Assembly (NCBI GenBank): GCA_948468465.1
Contig: CAOKJJ010000234.1
Span: 1 to 6,549 of the forward strand
From: an uncultured Eubacterium sp.
GTDB taxonomy: Bacteria; Bacillota_A; Clostridia; Lachnospirales; Lachnospiraceae
Reading direction: 5' to 3'
DNA: 6,549 nucleotides
The translations under genes were made by a program, and so were the position numbers. Each line of letters opens with the position of its first letter. Position 1 is the stretch's first letter. Of the stretch, positions 1-5,572 are shown in pieces. Under the pieces are notes generated by a model. That model saw only the letters and a list, made by a program, of their open reading frames with translations. It made no database searches and had not been told where the DNA came from.

Positions 1-1
1 C

Positions 2-157
2 AATAAAGGAAAATCTTTGGAGGAAGCAATTAAGTGTTGGAAATACAAAAAGCAATTACAAGGACATAATCGCTATGAAAGAACAGACCTCATAGCAATA
101 GGATATGAAGCAGAACAGGGAACGCATGATGTTCCTGCCATTGCTCCAAACAAATAA
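2..157 (+). CDS. C-terminal fragment of a DUF6434/SAP-like protein (5' end outside window)
   Basis: The frame is open from base 2 to the TAA at 155-157 and gives 51 residues; the start lies outside the window. The first 30 residues carry GKSLEEAIKCWKYKK followed by GHNRYERTDL. From memory this resembles the C-terminal segment of small cytosolic proteins annotated as SAP/DUF6434-domain proteins in Firmicutes, which have an 'AI..WK.KK..PGHN.YE.SDL' end. The function of that family is not well established, though the SAP motif suggests nucleic-acid binding. The last 20 or so residues, after the DL, are a polar tail I do not recognise. The frame ends 10 bases before a strong terminator, as expected for a genuine gene end. 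Family assignment is by pattern recall only; that the frame is coding is more certain than its name. Confidence 0.55.
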   Translation, partial: NKGKSLEEAIKCWKYKKQLQGHNRYERTDLIAIGYEAEQGTHDVPAIAPNK

Positions 158-167
158 AAAATATGAA

Positions 168-212
168 AAAAAGCTGTTGGATATGAAGCATATGCATATC
201 CAACAGCTTTTT
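168..212. terminator. Bidirectional intrinsic terminator between the left-edge gene and MCP1
   Basis: A perfect 18-bp stem pairs 168-185 with 195-212 around a 9-nt loop. Its core GCTGTTGGATATG pairs with CATATCCAACAGC, flanked by an A run on the left and a T run on the right. It can therefore terminate the + strand gene ending at 157 and the - strand MCP1 ending at 272. The related hairpin at 3303-3357 sits at the same place relative to MCP2. Confidence 0.9.
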
Positions 213-271
213 AGCAGATATGTAACCAAGTTCAATGAATAGAATTCGTACTTTTGTCTGCGCATGGATGC

Positions 272-2320
272 TTATTGATTCAGCTCAAATTTCTGCAGCA
301 TTTTATTGAGTCTGTCTGCCTGAGAAGCCAGTTCTTCTGAGGTGGCGGAGGTTTCTTCTGAGGCCGCGGAGTTATCCTGGATGCCATGAGAAATCTCCTG
401 TATGCCAGTGCGCAGCTGTTCCATGCTTTCCGCCTGTACAATCGCATTTTCAGCGGTTTCCTGAATCATTTCGTTGACGTGGCTGACAGCGTTTACGGAT
501 TCTTTCAGGGAGTTGACAGCGCCTTGTGCAATCGTGTTGCCTTTATTGATCTCCTGCATTGAGATTTCAATCAGTTCTTTTGTCGTGTTTGCCGCTTTGG
601 AGCTTTCCAGTGCCAGCTTGCCGATTTCATCGGCGACAACGGCAAAGCCTTTTCCTGCTTCTCCGGCACGTGCGGCTTCAATCGAAGCGTTTAAGGAAAG
701 CAGATTTGTCTGTGAGGCAATATCTTCGATCGTCTGAATAATGCCTACGACTTTTTGGGACGTTTCATGGATGTTGTTCATGGCGATCATCATGTTTTTC
801 ATGTTTTCCTGGTTTTCCCCGATCATGACGGCAGCCTGTGCGGTTGCTTTGGCGGAAGATTCCGCTTTGCTGCGGCTGTTTTCTACCTGTTCGGTAACCA
901 TGTCTGTCGTCGTTGTCAGCTGTTCTACGTTCGTTGCCTGTGTCTGCGCGCCGTCGGCCAGTGCCTGAGAAGCGGTTGCAAGCTCTGTCGCTCCGATGGA
1001 TACACGCTCTGAGCTTTCATGAATGCCTGTCATTACTTGCTTCATTGAATCTGAAATGTGAAACAATGCGTTTTTTATTTTCTGAAATTCACCTGCATAA
1101 TCATGCTTGAGCTGAATGCTGAGTTTGCCGTCAGCAAGCTGCGCAAGCACTTCGGCTGTTTCATCAATGTATACAATATATTCTTTCAGGCGGTTGACTG
1201 TTTTTTGAAACGATGCGCCAAGCTCACCGATTTCATTTTCACTTGTAATATTCACCTCTACGTCTAAGTTCCCGTCAGCAAGCTGCTGTGCGGTCTGATT
1301 CAGATCCAGAATCGGTTTTGTCAGGCGTGCGGCGCTTTTGCGGATTCTGACCGCGATCAAAACAATGCCGCCGGCAAACAATAGGATCAGTGCCAGTACC
1401 ATAACGATTAATATCGCATAAAATTCGGATAAAGGCATACAGCTAAGCACGATATAGCCTGTATCTTCGGCATAATGCAGATAACCATATTTTGTAACGC
1501 CTTCTGCTTTATATCTTAAAAAAGTATTTTCTTTTGCGGCAACCGCATCTATAACATTTTGCGAGATGTCGGATTCTGTCAGATTTTTCTCGATCAGATC
1601 ATTTTGCGGATGATAAAGATAAGTGCCGTTTTCCGATAACAGCAAGACATATCCCTGCCGGCCGATTTTGTAGCTGCTCATAATCTGCGTCATATGATCC
1701 AGGGCAATGTCCATGCCGACAGCGCCCAGGGCAGTTCCGCCGGCATTATCCATAACCGGCGCCGCGGCGCTTAATACCATCTTTCCAGTTGAGGAATCTA
1801 CGTAAGGCTCTGTCAGAACCGGCTGTTTTGTTTCAACGCAGCTATACCAGCTGCGGCCGGTAATGTCCCATCCTTCTTCGCTCATAAAGCCGTCAGATTG
1901 TACAAACGAGCTTGTATCCAGATCAGCAATCCATGTGGCCATGATGCTTTCTGAATCTGTACTGACAATTTTTTTCAGGTTGTCCATAACGGTATCCATA
2001 TTTTCAGAATGCTGCATTTTGCCGTCTCCGGTTGTCTGATCAAAAACAGACTGGATTTGCGGATTGACGGCCATTTGTTTTACGGTTGTGATATATTGCT
2101 GCAAAAATCCTGTCAGCTGATTTGCCGCTGCGGTAGATTCGGCTGTCAGCTCCGTTTTTTTGGAAGTATAGCTTAGCCATCCAACCATCCCTATGGCAGC
2201 TGCTGCGATAAGCAAAAGAACGAGAATTACGCTGCCGCCGATTTGCTGCAGTATTTCATCAGCGATTTTTTTCTTCGAATGTATATGCTCATTCTGTTTT
2301 CCATTTTTACGTTGTTTCAT
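272..2320 (-). CDS. Methyl-accepting chemotaxis protein with dCache_1 sensor and tandem HAMP (MCP1)
   Basis: This 682-residue transmembrane chemoreceptor would pass ligand signals to the CheA/CheW array. Order: basic cytoplasmic start; TM1 about 29-50; extracytoplasmic dCache_1 sensor about 52-292; TM2 about 302-324; HAMP about 325-380; a second HAMP-like unit about 383-430 (LADGKL...YAGEF); and a coiled-coil signalling domain to the C-terminus. The hairpin tip is at about 533-562, with [18 protein letters not shown] and [11 protein letters not shown]. The sensor carries R156, W158, Y159, Y173, D175 and D204, which fits by order and spacing the amino-acid-binding dCache pattern known from PctA-type receptors; W151 stands where a Tyr is usual. 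An amino-acid-like ligand is inferred. There is no C-terminal CheR/CheB-tethering pentapeptide; the protein ends FELNQ. The start is fixed by GGGAGG (2330-2335), 9 nt upstream of ATG. It appears monocistronic, with its own promoter and terminator. It is about 88% identical to MCP2. Confidence 0.96.
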   Translation of the reverse strand: MKQRKNGKQNEHIHSKKKIADEILQQIGGSVILVLLLIAAAAIGMVGWLSYTSKKTELTAESTAAANQLTGFLQQYITTVKQMAVNPQIQSVFDQTTGDGKMQHSENMDTVMDNLKKIVSTDSESIMATWIADLDTSSFVQSDGFMSEEGWDITGRSWYSCVETKQPVLTEPYVDSSTGKMVLSAAAPVMDNAGGTALGAVGMDIALDHMTQIMSSYKIGRQGYVLLLSENGTYLYHPQNDLIEKNLTESDISQNVIDAVAAKENTFLRYKAEGVTKYGYLHYAEDTGYIVLSCMPLSEFYAILIVMVLALILLFAGGIVLIAVRIRKSAARLTKPILDLNQTAQQLADGNLDVEVNITSENEIGELGASFQKTVNRLKEYIVYIDETAEVLAQLADGKLSIQLKHDYAGEFQKIKNALFHISDSMKQVMTGIHESSERVSIGATELATASQALADGAQTQATNVEQLTTTTDMVTEQVENSRSKAESSAKATAQAAVMIGENQENMKNMMIAMNNIHETSQKVVGIIQTIEDIASQTNLLSLNASIEAARAGEAGKGFAVVADEIGKLALESSKAANTTKELIEISMQEINKGNTIAQGAVNSLKESVNAVSHVNEMIQETAENAIVQAESMEQLRTGIQEISHGIQDNSAASEETSATSEELASQADRLNKMLQKFELNQ

Positions 2321-2329
2321 TTGTATAAA

Positions 2330-2335
2330 CCTCCC
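2330..2335 (-). promoter_or_regulatory. Ribosome binding site of MCP1
   Basis: GGGAGG on the minus strand, 9 nt before the ATG at 2320. The MCP2 copy has the same site at the same spacing (5480-5485), which helps fix both starts. Confidence 0.85.
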
Positions 2336-2354
2336 TATTCCTTATCCTTATTTC

Positions 2355-2384
2355 ATTGTAGCTCTATTTGGGGACTAATACAAT
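2355..2384 (-). promoter_or_regulatory. MCP1 promoter (TTGTAT-17-TACAAT), symmetric core
   Basis: On the minus strand, a -35-like TTGTAT (2383-2378) and a -10 TACAAT (2360-2355) are 17 bp apart. This predicts a start near 2348 and a leader of about 28 nt. Hexamers and spacing are identical in front of MCP2. The core is an inverted repeat, ATTGTA-N18-TACAAT, so the + strand also reads TTGTAG-17-TACAAT (2356-2384). No sigma-D (TAAA/CCGATA-type) motility promoter was seen, so a housekeeping sigma factor is inferred. The inverted repeat could instead be a regulator operator. Confidence 0.7.
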
Positions 2385-2411
2385 AGCAAAATTGGTTTTA
2401 GGGAGATTTTC

Positions 2412-2495
2412 ATGGGACCAGTGGTAACAGTTCAAGGGTTATCTGAACGGTTACCACCAGTGTTATTTTTTACGGGTCAGGAACGCTTAACATAA
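2412..2495 (+). other. Possible short ORF (27 codons) overlapping a hairpin, downstream of the divergent promoter
   Basis: ATG at 2412 is preceded by GGGAG (2401-2405) at 6 nt spacing, and the frame runs to TAA at 2493-2495. The peptide begins MGPVVTVQGLSERLPP. The frame contains an imperfect 14-bp stem and overlaps the terminator of the small minus-strand gene. I recognise no family. It could be a leader peptide, a small RNA mistaken for an ORF, the remnant of a broken gene, or chance. It is listed because the + strand reading of the symmetric promoter would start just upstream, near 2391. Confidence 0.2.
2421..2471 (+). terminator. Imperfect hairpin followed by a T tract (weak + strand terminator candidate)
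   Basis: GTGGTAACAGTTCA (2421-2434) pairs with TGAACGGTTACCAC (2444-2457) with one A-G mismatch around a 9-nt loop. TTATTTTTT follows at 2463-2471. The T run starts 5 nt after the stem, which is looser than a typical intrinsic terminator. The minus-strand reading has no U tract, so the hairpin is oriented for + strand transcription, where no established gene lies upstream. Confidence 0.4.
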
Positions 2496-2539
2496 AAAAG
2501 TGTAAAGTCCGTTGGCAATTTCATAGGCTTTACACTTTT
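2494..2539 (-). terminator. Intrinsic terminator of the small minus-strand gene
   Basis: AAAAGTGTAAAG (2496-2507) pairs perfectly with CTTTACACTTTT (2528-2539), with two further inner pairs (one G-T) and a loop of about 16 nt. Reading the minus strand, the stem begins 12 nt after the stop codon at 2552 and ends in a T run at about 2499-2494. Confidence 0.8.
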
Positions 2540-2551
2540 GGTTAGCGACTG

Positions 2552-2755
2552 TTATTCCTTTATCTTATCAATGTCTGTCATATTTAAACCCAAACTATTG
2601 AGTAGTACTTTTAAAGCAAGATATCTGTCTTTTAGTTTCGCATATGTTTCAGATGCATTTTCTTTACGGGCTAATAACATATATTCTTGTATCCCCATAA
2701 ATTCATCCATGGCATTTTTCATAATTTCTTCTTTTGACATTTCTAATACCTCCAT
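2552..2755 (-). CDS. Small protein of unknown function (62-67 residues)
   Basis: This is a short, acidic, probably all-helical cytosolic protein. Seen in the sequence: a Met-rich first half (KEEIMKNAMDEFMGIQEYMLLA), a central basic helix (KLKDRYLALKVLL) and the end LGLNMTDIDKIKE. There is no signal peptide, membrane segment or metal motif. Two starts are possible. ATG at 2755 follows AAAGGCGGTGA, a near-consensus Shine-Dalgarno sequence with one substitution in its core. ATG at 2740 follows a perfect GGAGG (2749-2753) at 8 nt and gives a 62-residue protein beginning MSKEEIM; I slightly favour the shorter form. The gene is monocistronic, with a good promoter upstream and a terminator 12 nt after the stop, so it is very likely real and expressed. 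It diverges from desulfoferrodoxin, but shared function is not shown. I do not recognise its family. Confidence 0.75.
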   Translation of the reverse strand: MEVLEMSKEEIMKNAMDEFMGIQEYMLLARKENASETYAKLKDRYLALKVLLNSLGLNMTDIDKIKE

Positions 2756-2801
2756 ATTCTCACCGCCTTTATGACTGATGCAGTTATTTATTGATACAAT
2801 T

Positions 2802-2830
2802 ATTATAGCGTATATGGCTGAAAGTGTAAA
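2802..2830 (-). promoter_or_regulatory. Promoter of the small minus-strand gene (TTTACA-17-TATAAT)
   Basis: On the minus strand, -35 TTTACA (2830-2825, 5 of 6 to consensus) and -10 TATAAT (2807-2802, perfect) are separated by 17 bp. The predicted start is near 2795, giving a leader of about 40-55 nt. It is the closest match to the sigma-A consensus in the window. It lies back to back with the desulfoferrodoxin promoter, with 19 bp between the two -35 boxes. Confidence 0.8.
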
Positions 2831-2849
2831 GACGCTCTAAAACTGTTAC

Positions 2850-2878
2850 TTGATTTTTGCACATGTGCAGATTATAAT
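2850..2878 (+). promoter_or_regulatory. Desulfoferrodoxin promoter with palindromic spacer
   Basis: TTGATT (2850-2855) and a perfect TATAAT (2873-2878) are separated by 17 bp. The predicted start is near 2885, about 19 nt before the ATG. The spacer contains the perfect 12-bp palindrome TGCACATGTGCA (2858-2869). A dimeric repressor bound there would block RNA polymerase, so it is a candidate operator. Confidence 0.75.
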
Positions 2879-2903
2879 AGAGCTAAATAACAGAAAGCGA
2901 GGT

Positions 2904-3284
2904 ATGAAAGTGGAACAAAAATTTTACATATGTGAGCATTGCGGCAACATCATCGCAATGGTAAAAGATGCGGGTGTCCCTGTGATGTGCTGCGGGGAGA
3001 AAATGAAAGAGATCGTACCAGGTACGACTGATGCGGCAGTAGAGAAGCATATTCCGGTATATACGGTGGAAGGCAATCTGGTTAAAGTTCATGTGGGTTC
3101 TGCGGAACATCCGATGATGCCGGAGCATTATATTGAATGGGTATCCTTACAGACCAGGCAGGGCAACCAGCGTAAACTACTGCGTCCGGAGGATAAGCCT
3201 GAGGTGTGCTTTGCGCTTTGTGAAGGCGATGAGGTAGAAGCGGTGTATGCATACTGCAATCTGCATGGACTTTGGAAAAAATAA
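2904..3284 (+). CDS. dfx: Desulfoferrodoxin (two-iron superoxide reductase)
   Basis: This cytosolic enzyme reduces superoxide to hydrogen peroxide without making oxygen, a typical anaerobe defence (EC 1.15.1.2); electrons normally come from rubredoxin. Centre I is the desulforedoxin-like domain (about 1-37) with C10, C13, C29 and C30 binding one iron. Centre II is the SOR domain with H49, H69, H75, H121 and C118 forming the Fe(His)4Cys site. The catalytic loop E47-K48-H49 is intact, as is the terminal CNLHGLW. The 126 residues match the family's usual length. Two further cysteines, C102 and C106, are not family ligands and look unusual. ATG 2904 follows GAGG by only one base, whereas GTG at 2910 (124 residues) lies 7 nt from GAGG and may be the true start; the in-frame ATG at 2850 is too far upstream and would include the promoter. 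It has its own promoter and ends before a terminator, so it is probably monocistronic. Confidence 0.96.
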   Translation: MKVEQKFYICEHCGNIIAMVKDAGVPVMCCGEKMKEIVPGTTDAAVEKHIPVYTVEGNLVKVHVGSAEHPMMPEHYIEWVSLQTRQGNQRKLLRPEDKPEVCFALCEGDEVEAVYAYCNLHGLWKK

Positions 3285-3302
3285 TGACTCTCTTACTATG
3301 AG

Positions 3303-3357
3303 AAAAGGAGCTGCCGGATATGCGATATGGTATATGCATATTTGACAGCTCCTTTTT
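3303..3357. terminator. Bidirectional intrinsic terminator between dfx and MCP2
   Basis: AAAAGGAGCTG (3303-3313) pairs with CAGCTCCTTTT (3346-3356). After one mismatch the stem continues through GGATATGC against GCATATTT, using two G-T pairs, to a loop at about 3325-3334. The A run and T run on its flanks allow termination in both directions, serving dfx (+) and MCP2 (-). Its GGATATG/GCATAT parts resemble the MCP1 terminator. Confidence 0.88.
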
Positions 3358-3421
3358 ATCGCTGGAGATGAAAAGCCGACAGGTAATCAGAACGGTGATC
3401 TTTTTGTGCTGCGGCAGATAC

Positions 3422-5470
3422 TTATTGAGAAAGATCAAATCTTTGCAGCATTTTATTGAGCCGGTCAGCCTGAGAAGCCAGTTCTTCTGAGGTTGCGGAG
3501 GTTTCTTCCGAGGCTGCGGAGTTGTCCTGTACGCCGTGGGAAATCTCCTGGATGCCTGTGCGCAGATGCTCCATGCTTTCAGCCTGTACAGCGGCATTTT
3601 CGGCAGTTTCCTGTATCATTTCGTTGACATGGCTGATCGCGTTTACGGATTCTTTCAGGGAGCTGACGGCGCCTTCTGCAATCGAATTTCCTTTGTTGAT
3701 TTCCTGCATGGAGATTTCAATCAGTTCTTTTGTCGTGTTTGCCGCTTTGGAGCTTTCCAGTGCCAGCTTGCCGATTTCATCAGCGACGACAGCAAAGCCT
3801 TTTCCGGCTTCGCCAGCCCGTGCGGCTTCGATTGAAGCATTTAAGGAAAGCAGGTTTGTCTGTGAAGCGATGTCTTCGATTGTCTGAATAATGCCTACGA
3901 CTTTTTGCGAAGTTTCATGGATATTGTGCATGGCAATCATCATGTTTTTCATATTTTCCTGGTTTTCTTCGATCATGGCGGCAGCCTGTGCGGTTGCCTT
4001 GGCGGAAGATTCCGCTTTGCTGCGGTTGTTTTCTACCTGTTCGGTAACCATATCCGTCGTCGTTGTCAGCTGTTCTACGCTCGTTGCCTGTGTCTGCGCG
4101 CCTTCGGCTAATGCCTGGGAAGCAGTTGCAAGCTCTGTCGCTCCGATGGATACACGCTCCGAGCTTTCATGAATGCCTGTCATTACTTGTTTCATCGAAT
4201 CAGAGATGTGAAACAGCGCGTTTTTTATTTTCTGAAATTCACCTGCATAATCATGATTGAGCTGGATGCTGAGTTTTCCATCAGCAAGCTGCGCCAGTAC
4301 TTCTGCTGTTTCATCAATGTATACAATATATTCTTTCAGACGATTGACCGTTTTTTGAAAAGAAGCGCCAAGCTCACCGATTTCATTTTCACTTGTAATA
4401 TGCAGCTCTACATCCAGGTCCCCGTCAGCAAGCTGCTGTGCGGTATGATTCAGCTCCAGAATCGGTTTTGTCAGGCGCGCGGCGCTTTTTCGGATTCTGA
4501 GGGCAATCAATACGATACCAGCGGCAAACAGCACGATCAATGCCAGTACCATCATGAGCAATATCGCATAATATTCGGATAAAGGCATGCTGCTGAGCAC
4601 GATATATCCGATATCTTCGGCATGCTGCAGATAACCGTATTTCGTAACGCCTTCCGCTTTATATCTTAAAAAAGAATTTTCCTTGGATGCCGCCGCGTCT
4701 ATGACATTTTGTGAGATGTCGGAGTCTTTCAGGTTTTTTTCGATCAAATCATTTTGCGGGTGGTAAAGATAGGTGCCGTTATCTGACAGCAGTATTACGA
4801 ATCCCTGACGTCCGATTTTGTAGCTGCTCATAAGCTGCGTCATATGATCCAAAGCGATATCCATGCCTGCAGCGCCAAGGACCGTTCCGTCAGCCTCGTC
4901 AATAACCGGCGCGGCAGCGCTTAAGATCAGCTTGCCGGTGGAGGAGTCTATATAAGGCTCTGTTAAAATAGGCTGCTTCGTTTCGATACAGCCATACCAG
5001 CCCCGGCCGGTAATGTCCCATTCTTCATCGCTGATATAGCCGTCGGATTGTATGAGCGAACTTGTATCCAGGTCAGAAATCCATGTGGCCATAATATTTT
5101 CAGAATCTGAATCGGCTATTTTTAGAAGATTGTCCATAACGGTATCCATCTGATCAGCATACCGCATTTCGCCGTCCCCGGTCGTCTGTTTCAAAACAGA
5201 CTGGATTTGCGGATTGACAGCCATTTGCTTTGCGGTTGTGACATATTGCTGTAAAAATCCGGTCAGCTGATTTGCCGCCGCGGTGGACTCGGCTGTCAGC
5301 TCTGTTTTCTTAGAAGTAACGCTCAGCCATCCAACCATGCCGATGGCAGCCGCTGCAATAAGCAAAAGTACGAAAATCACGCTGCCGCCGATTTGCCGGA
5401 GTATTTCATCAGCGATTTTTTTCTTTGTGTGTATATGTTCCTGCCGGATGTTCTTTTTACGCTGCTTCAT
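3422..5470 (-). CDS. Methyl-accepting chemotaxis protein, paralogue of MCP1 (MCP2)
   Basis: This 682-residue receptor has the MCP1 architecture and aligns to it without gaps: TM1 about 29-50, dCache_1 sensor about 52-292, TM2 about 302-324, tandem HAMP about 325-430, and a signalling coiled coil with the same tip ([18 protein letters not shown]). By hand count the sensor differs at about 49 of 250 positions and the part after residue 360 at only 17 of 322. The differences cluster at residues 93-160. The putative ligand residues R156, W158, Y159, Y173, D175 and D204 are all kept, so the ligand class is probably the same while specificity or affinity may differ. ATG at 5470 is chosen because GGGAGG lies 9 nt upstream, as in MCP1. 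A longer in-frame reading adds 33 Lys/Ile-rich residues translated from an AT-rich leader and would start inside the promoter, so it is rejected. The protein ends FDLSQ with no CheR pentapeptide. Confidence 0.96.
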   Translation of the reverse strand: MKQRKKNIRQEHIHTKKKIADEILRQIGGSVIFVLLLIAAAAIGMVGWLSVTSKKTELTAESTAAANQLTGFLQQYVTTAKQMAVNPQIQSVLKQTTGDGEMRYADQMDTVMDNLLKIADSDSENIMATWISDLDTSSLIQSDGYISDEEWDITGRGWYGCIETKQPILTEPYIDSSTGKLILSAAAPVIDEADGTVLGAAGMDIALDHMTQLMSSYKIGRQGFVILLSDNGTYLYHPQNDLIEKNLKDSDISQNVIDAAASKENSFLRYKAEGVTKYGYLQHAEDIGYIVLSSMPLSEYYAILLMMVLALIVLFAAGIVLIALRIRKSAARLTKPILELNHTAQQLADGDLDVELHITSENEIGELGASFQKTVNRLKEYIVYIDETAEVLAQLADGKLSIQLNHDYAGEFQKIKNALFHISDSMKQVMTGIHESSERVSIGATELATASQALAEGAQTQATSVEQLTTTTDMVTEQVENNRSKAESSAKATAQAAAMIEENQENMKNMMIAMHNIHETSQKVVGIIQTIEDIASQTNLLSLNASIEAARAGEAGKGFAVVADEIGKLALESSKAANTTKELIEISMQEINKGNSIAEGAVSSLKESVNAISHVNEMIQETAENAAVQAESMEHLRTGIQEISHGVQDNSAASEETSATSEELASQADRLNKMLQRFDLSQ

Positions 5471-5479
5471 TAGTACAAA

Positions 5480-5485
5480 CCTCCC
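5480..5485 (-). promoter_or_regulatory. Ribosome binding site of MCP2
   Basis: GGGAGG on the minus strand, 9 nt before ATG 5470. It decides the start against the longer in-frame reading that extends to 5569. Confidence 0.85.
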
Positions 5486-5510
5486 TGTATTTCTTTTCCT
5501 TAATTTTATC

Positions 5511-5544
5511 TTTATTTTTATTTTTATTTCTTTTATTTTTATTG
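5511..5544. repeat. Low-complexity TTTATT hexamer tract in the MCP2 leader
   Basis: Three perfect tandem copies of TTTATT occupy 5511-5528, followed after TCT by two more imperfect units up to the -10 box. On the minus strand this is an A-rich AATAAA repeat within the 5' untranslated region. It makes the promoter-to-RBS distance about 36 nt longer than in the otherwise homologous MCP1 leader. Confidence 0.75.
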
Positions 5545-5570
5545 TACCGCTATTTTGCGGGCAATACAAT
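5541..5570 (-). promoter_or_regulatory. MCP2 promoter (TTGTAT-17-TACAAT), symmetric core
   Basis: The minus strand carries TTGTAT (5569-5564), a 17-bp spacer and TACAAT (5546-5541), identical hexamers and spacing to MCP1. The predicted start is near 5534, with a leader of about 64 nt. As an inverted repeat (ATTGTA-N18-TACAAT) it also reads TTGTAC-17-TACAAT on the + strand (5542-5570), where a transcript would run antisense into the 3' end of the PHP gene. Inside the spacer, CCGC-TATTTT-GCGG (5547-5560) is a further small inverted repeat absent from MCP1. Confidence 0.7.
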
Positions 5571-5572
5571 AG

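Noticed and set aside
56..265. Minus-strand 69-codon frame across the left terminator
   Set aside because: It reads through the terminator stem and opposes the credible C-terminal coding fragment; the translation is hydrophobic/Ser/Cys-rich without a recognised domain.
474..1267. Several open + strand frames opposite MCP1
   Set aside because: They mirror the codon usage of the MCP coding strand, have similar partners opposite MCP2, and no RBS or domain supports them.
2494..2539. Palindromic hairpin considered as part of a CRISPR or riboswitch
   Set aside because: There is a single hairpin with a U tract after a stop codon, no spaced repeat series and no conserved aptamer elements; a terminator explains it.
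2850..2903. Longer desulfoferrodoxin start at ATG 2850
   Set aside because: It would include the -35/-10 promoter and adds residues not found in the family; 2904 (or GTG 2910) fits the RBS and family length.
3082..3597. Minus-strand 171-codon frame spanning dfx, the terminator and the MCP2 end
   Set aside because: It crosses a strong terminator and overlaps two confidently assigned genes in other frames.
3522..4582. Open + strand frames of 65-137 codons opposite MCP2
   Set aside because: They are antisense shadows of the conserved signalling domain with low-complexity or Cys/Phe-rich translations and no initiation signals.
5471..5569. A 33-residue N-terminal extension of MCP2 starting at 5569
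   Set aside because: It would begin inside the promoter, translates an AT-repeat leader into Lys/Ile repeats, and has no counterpart in MCP1; ATG 5470 has a matching RBS.
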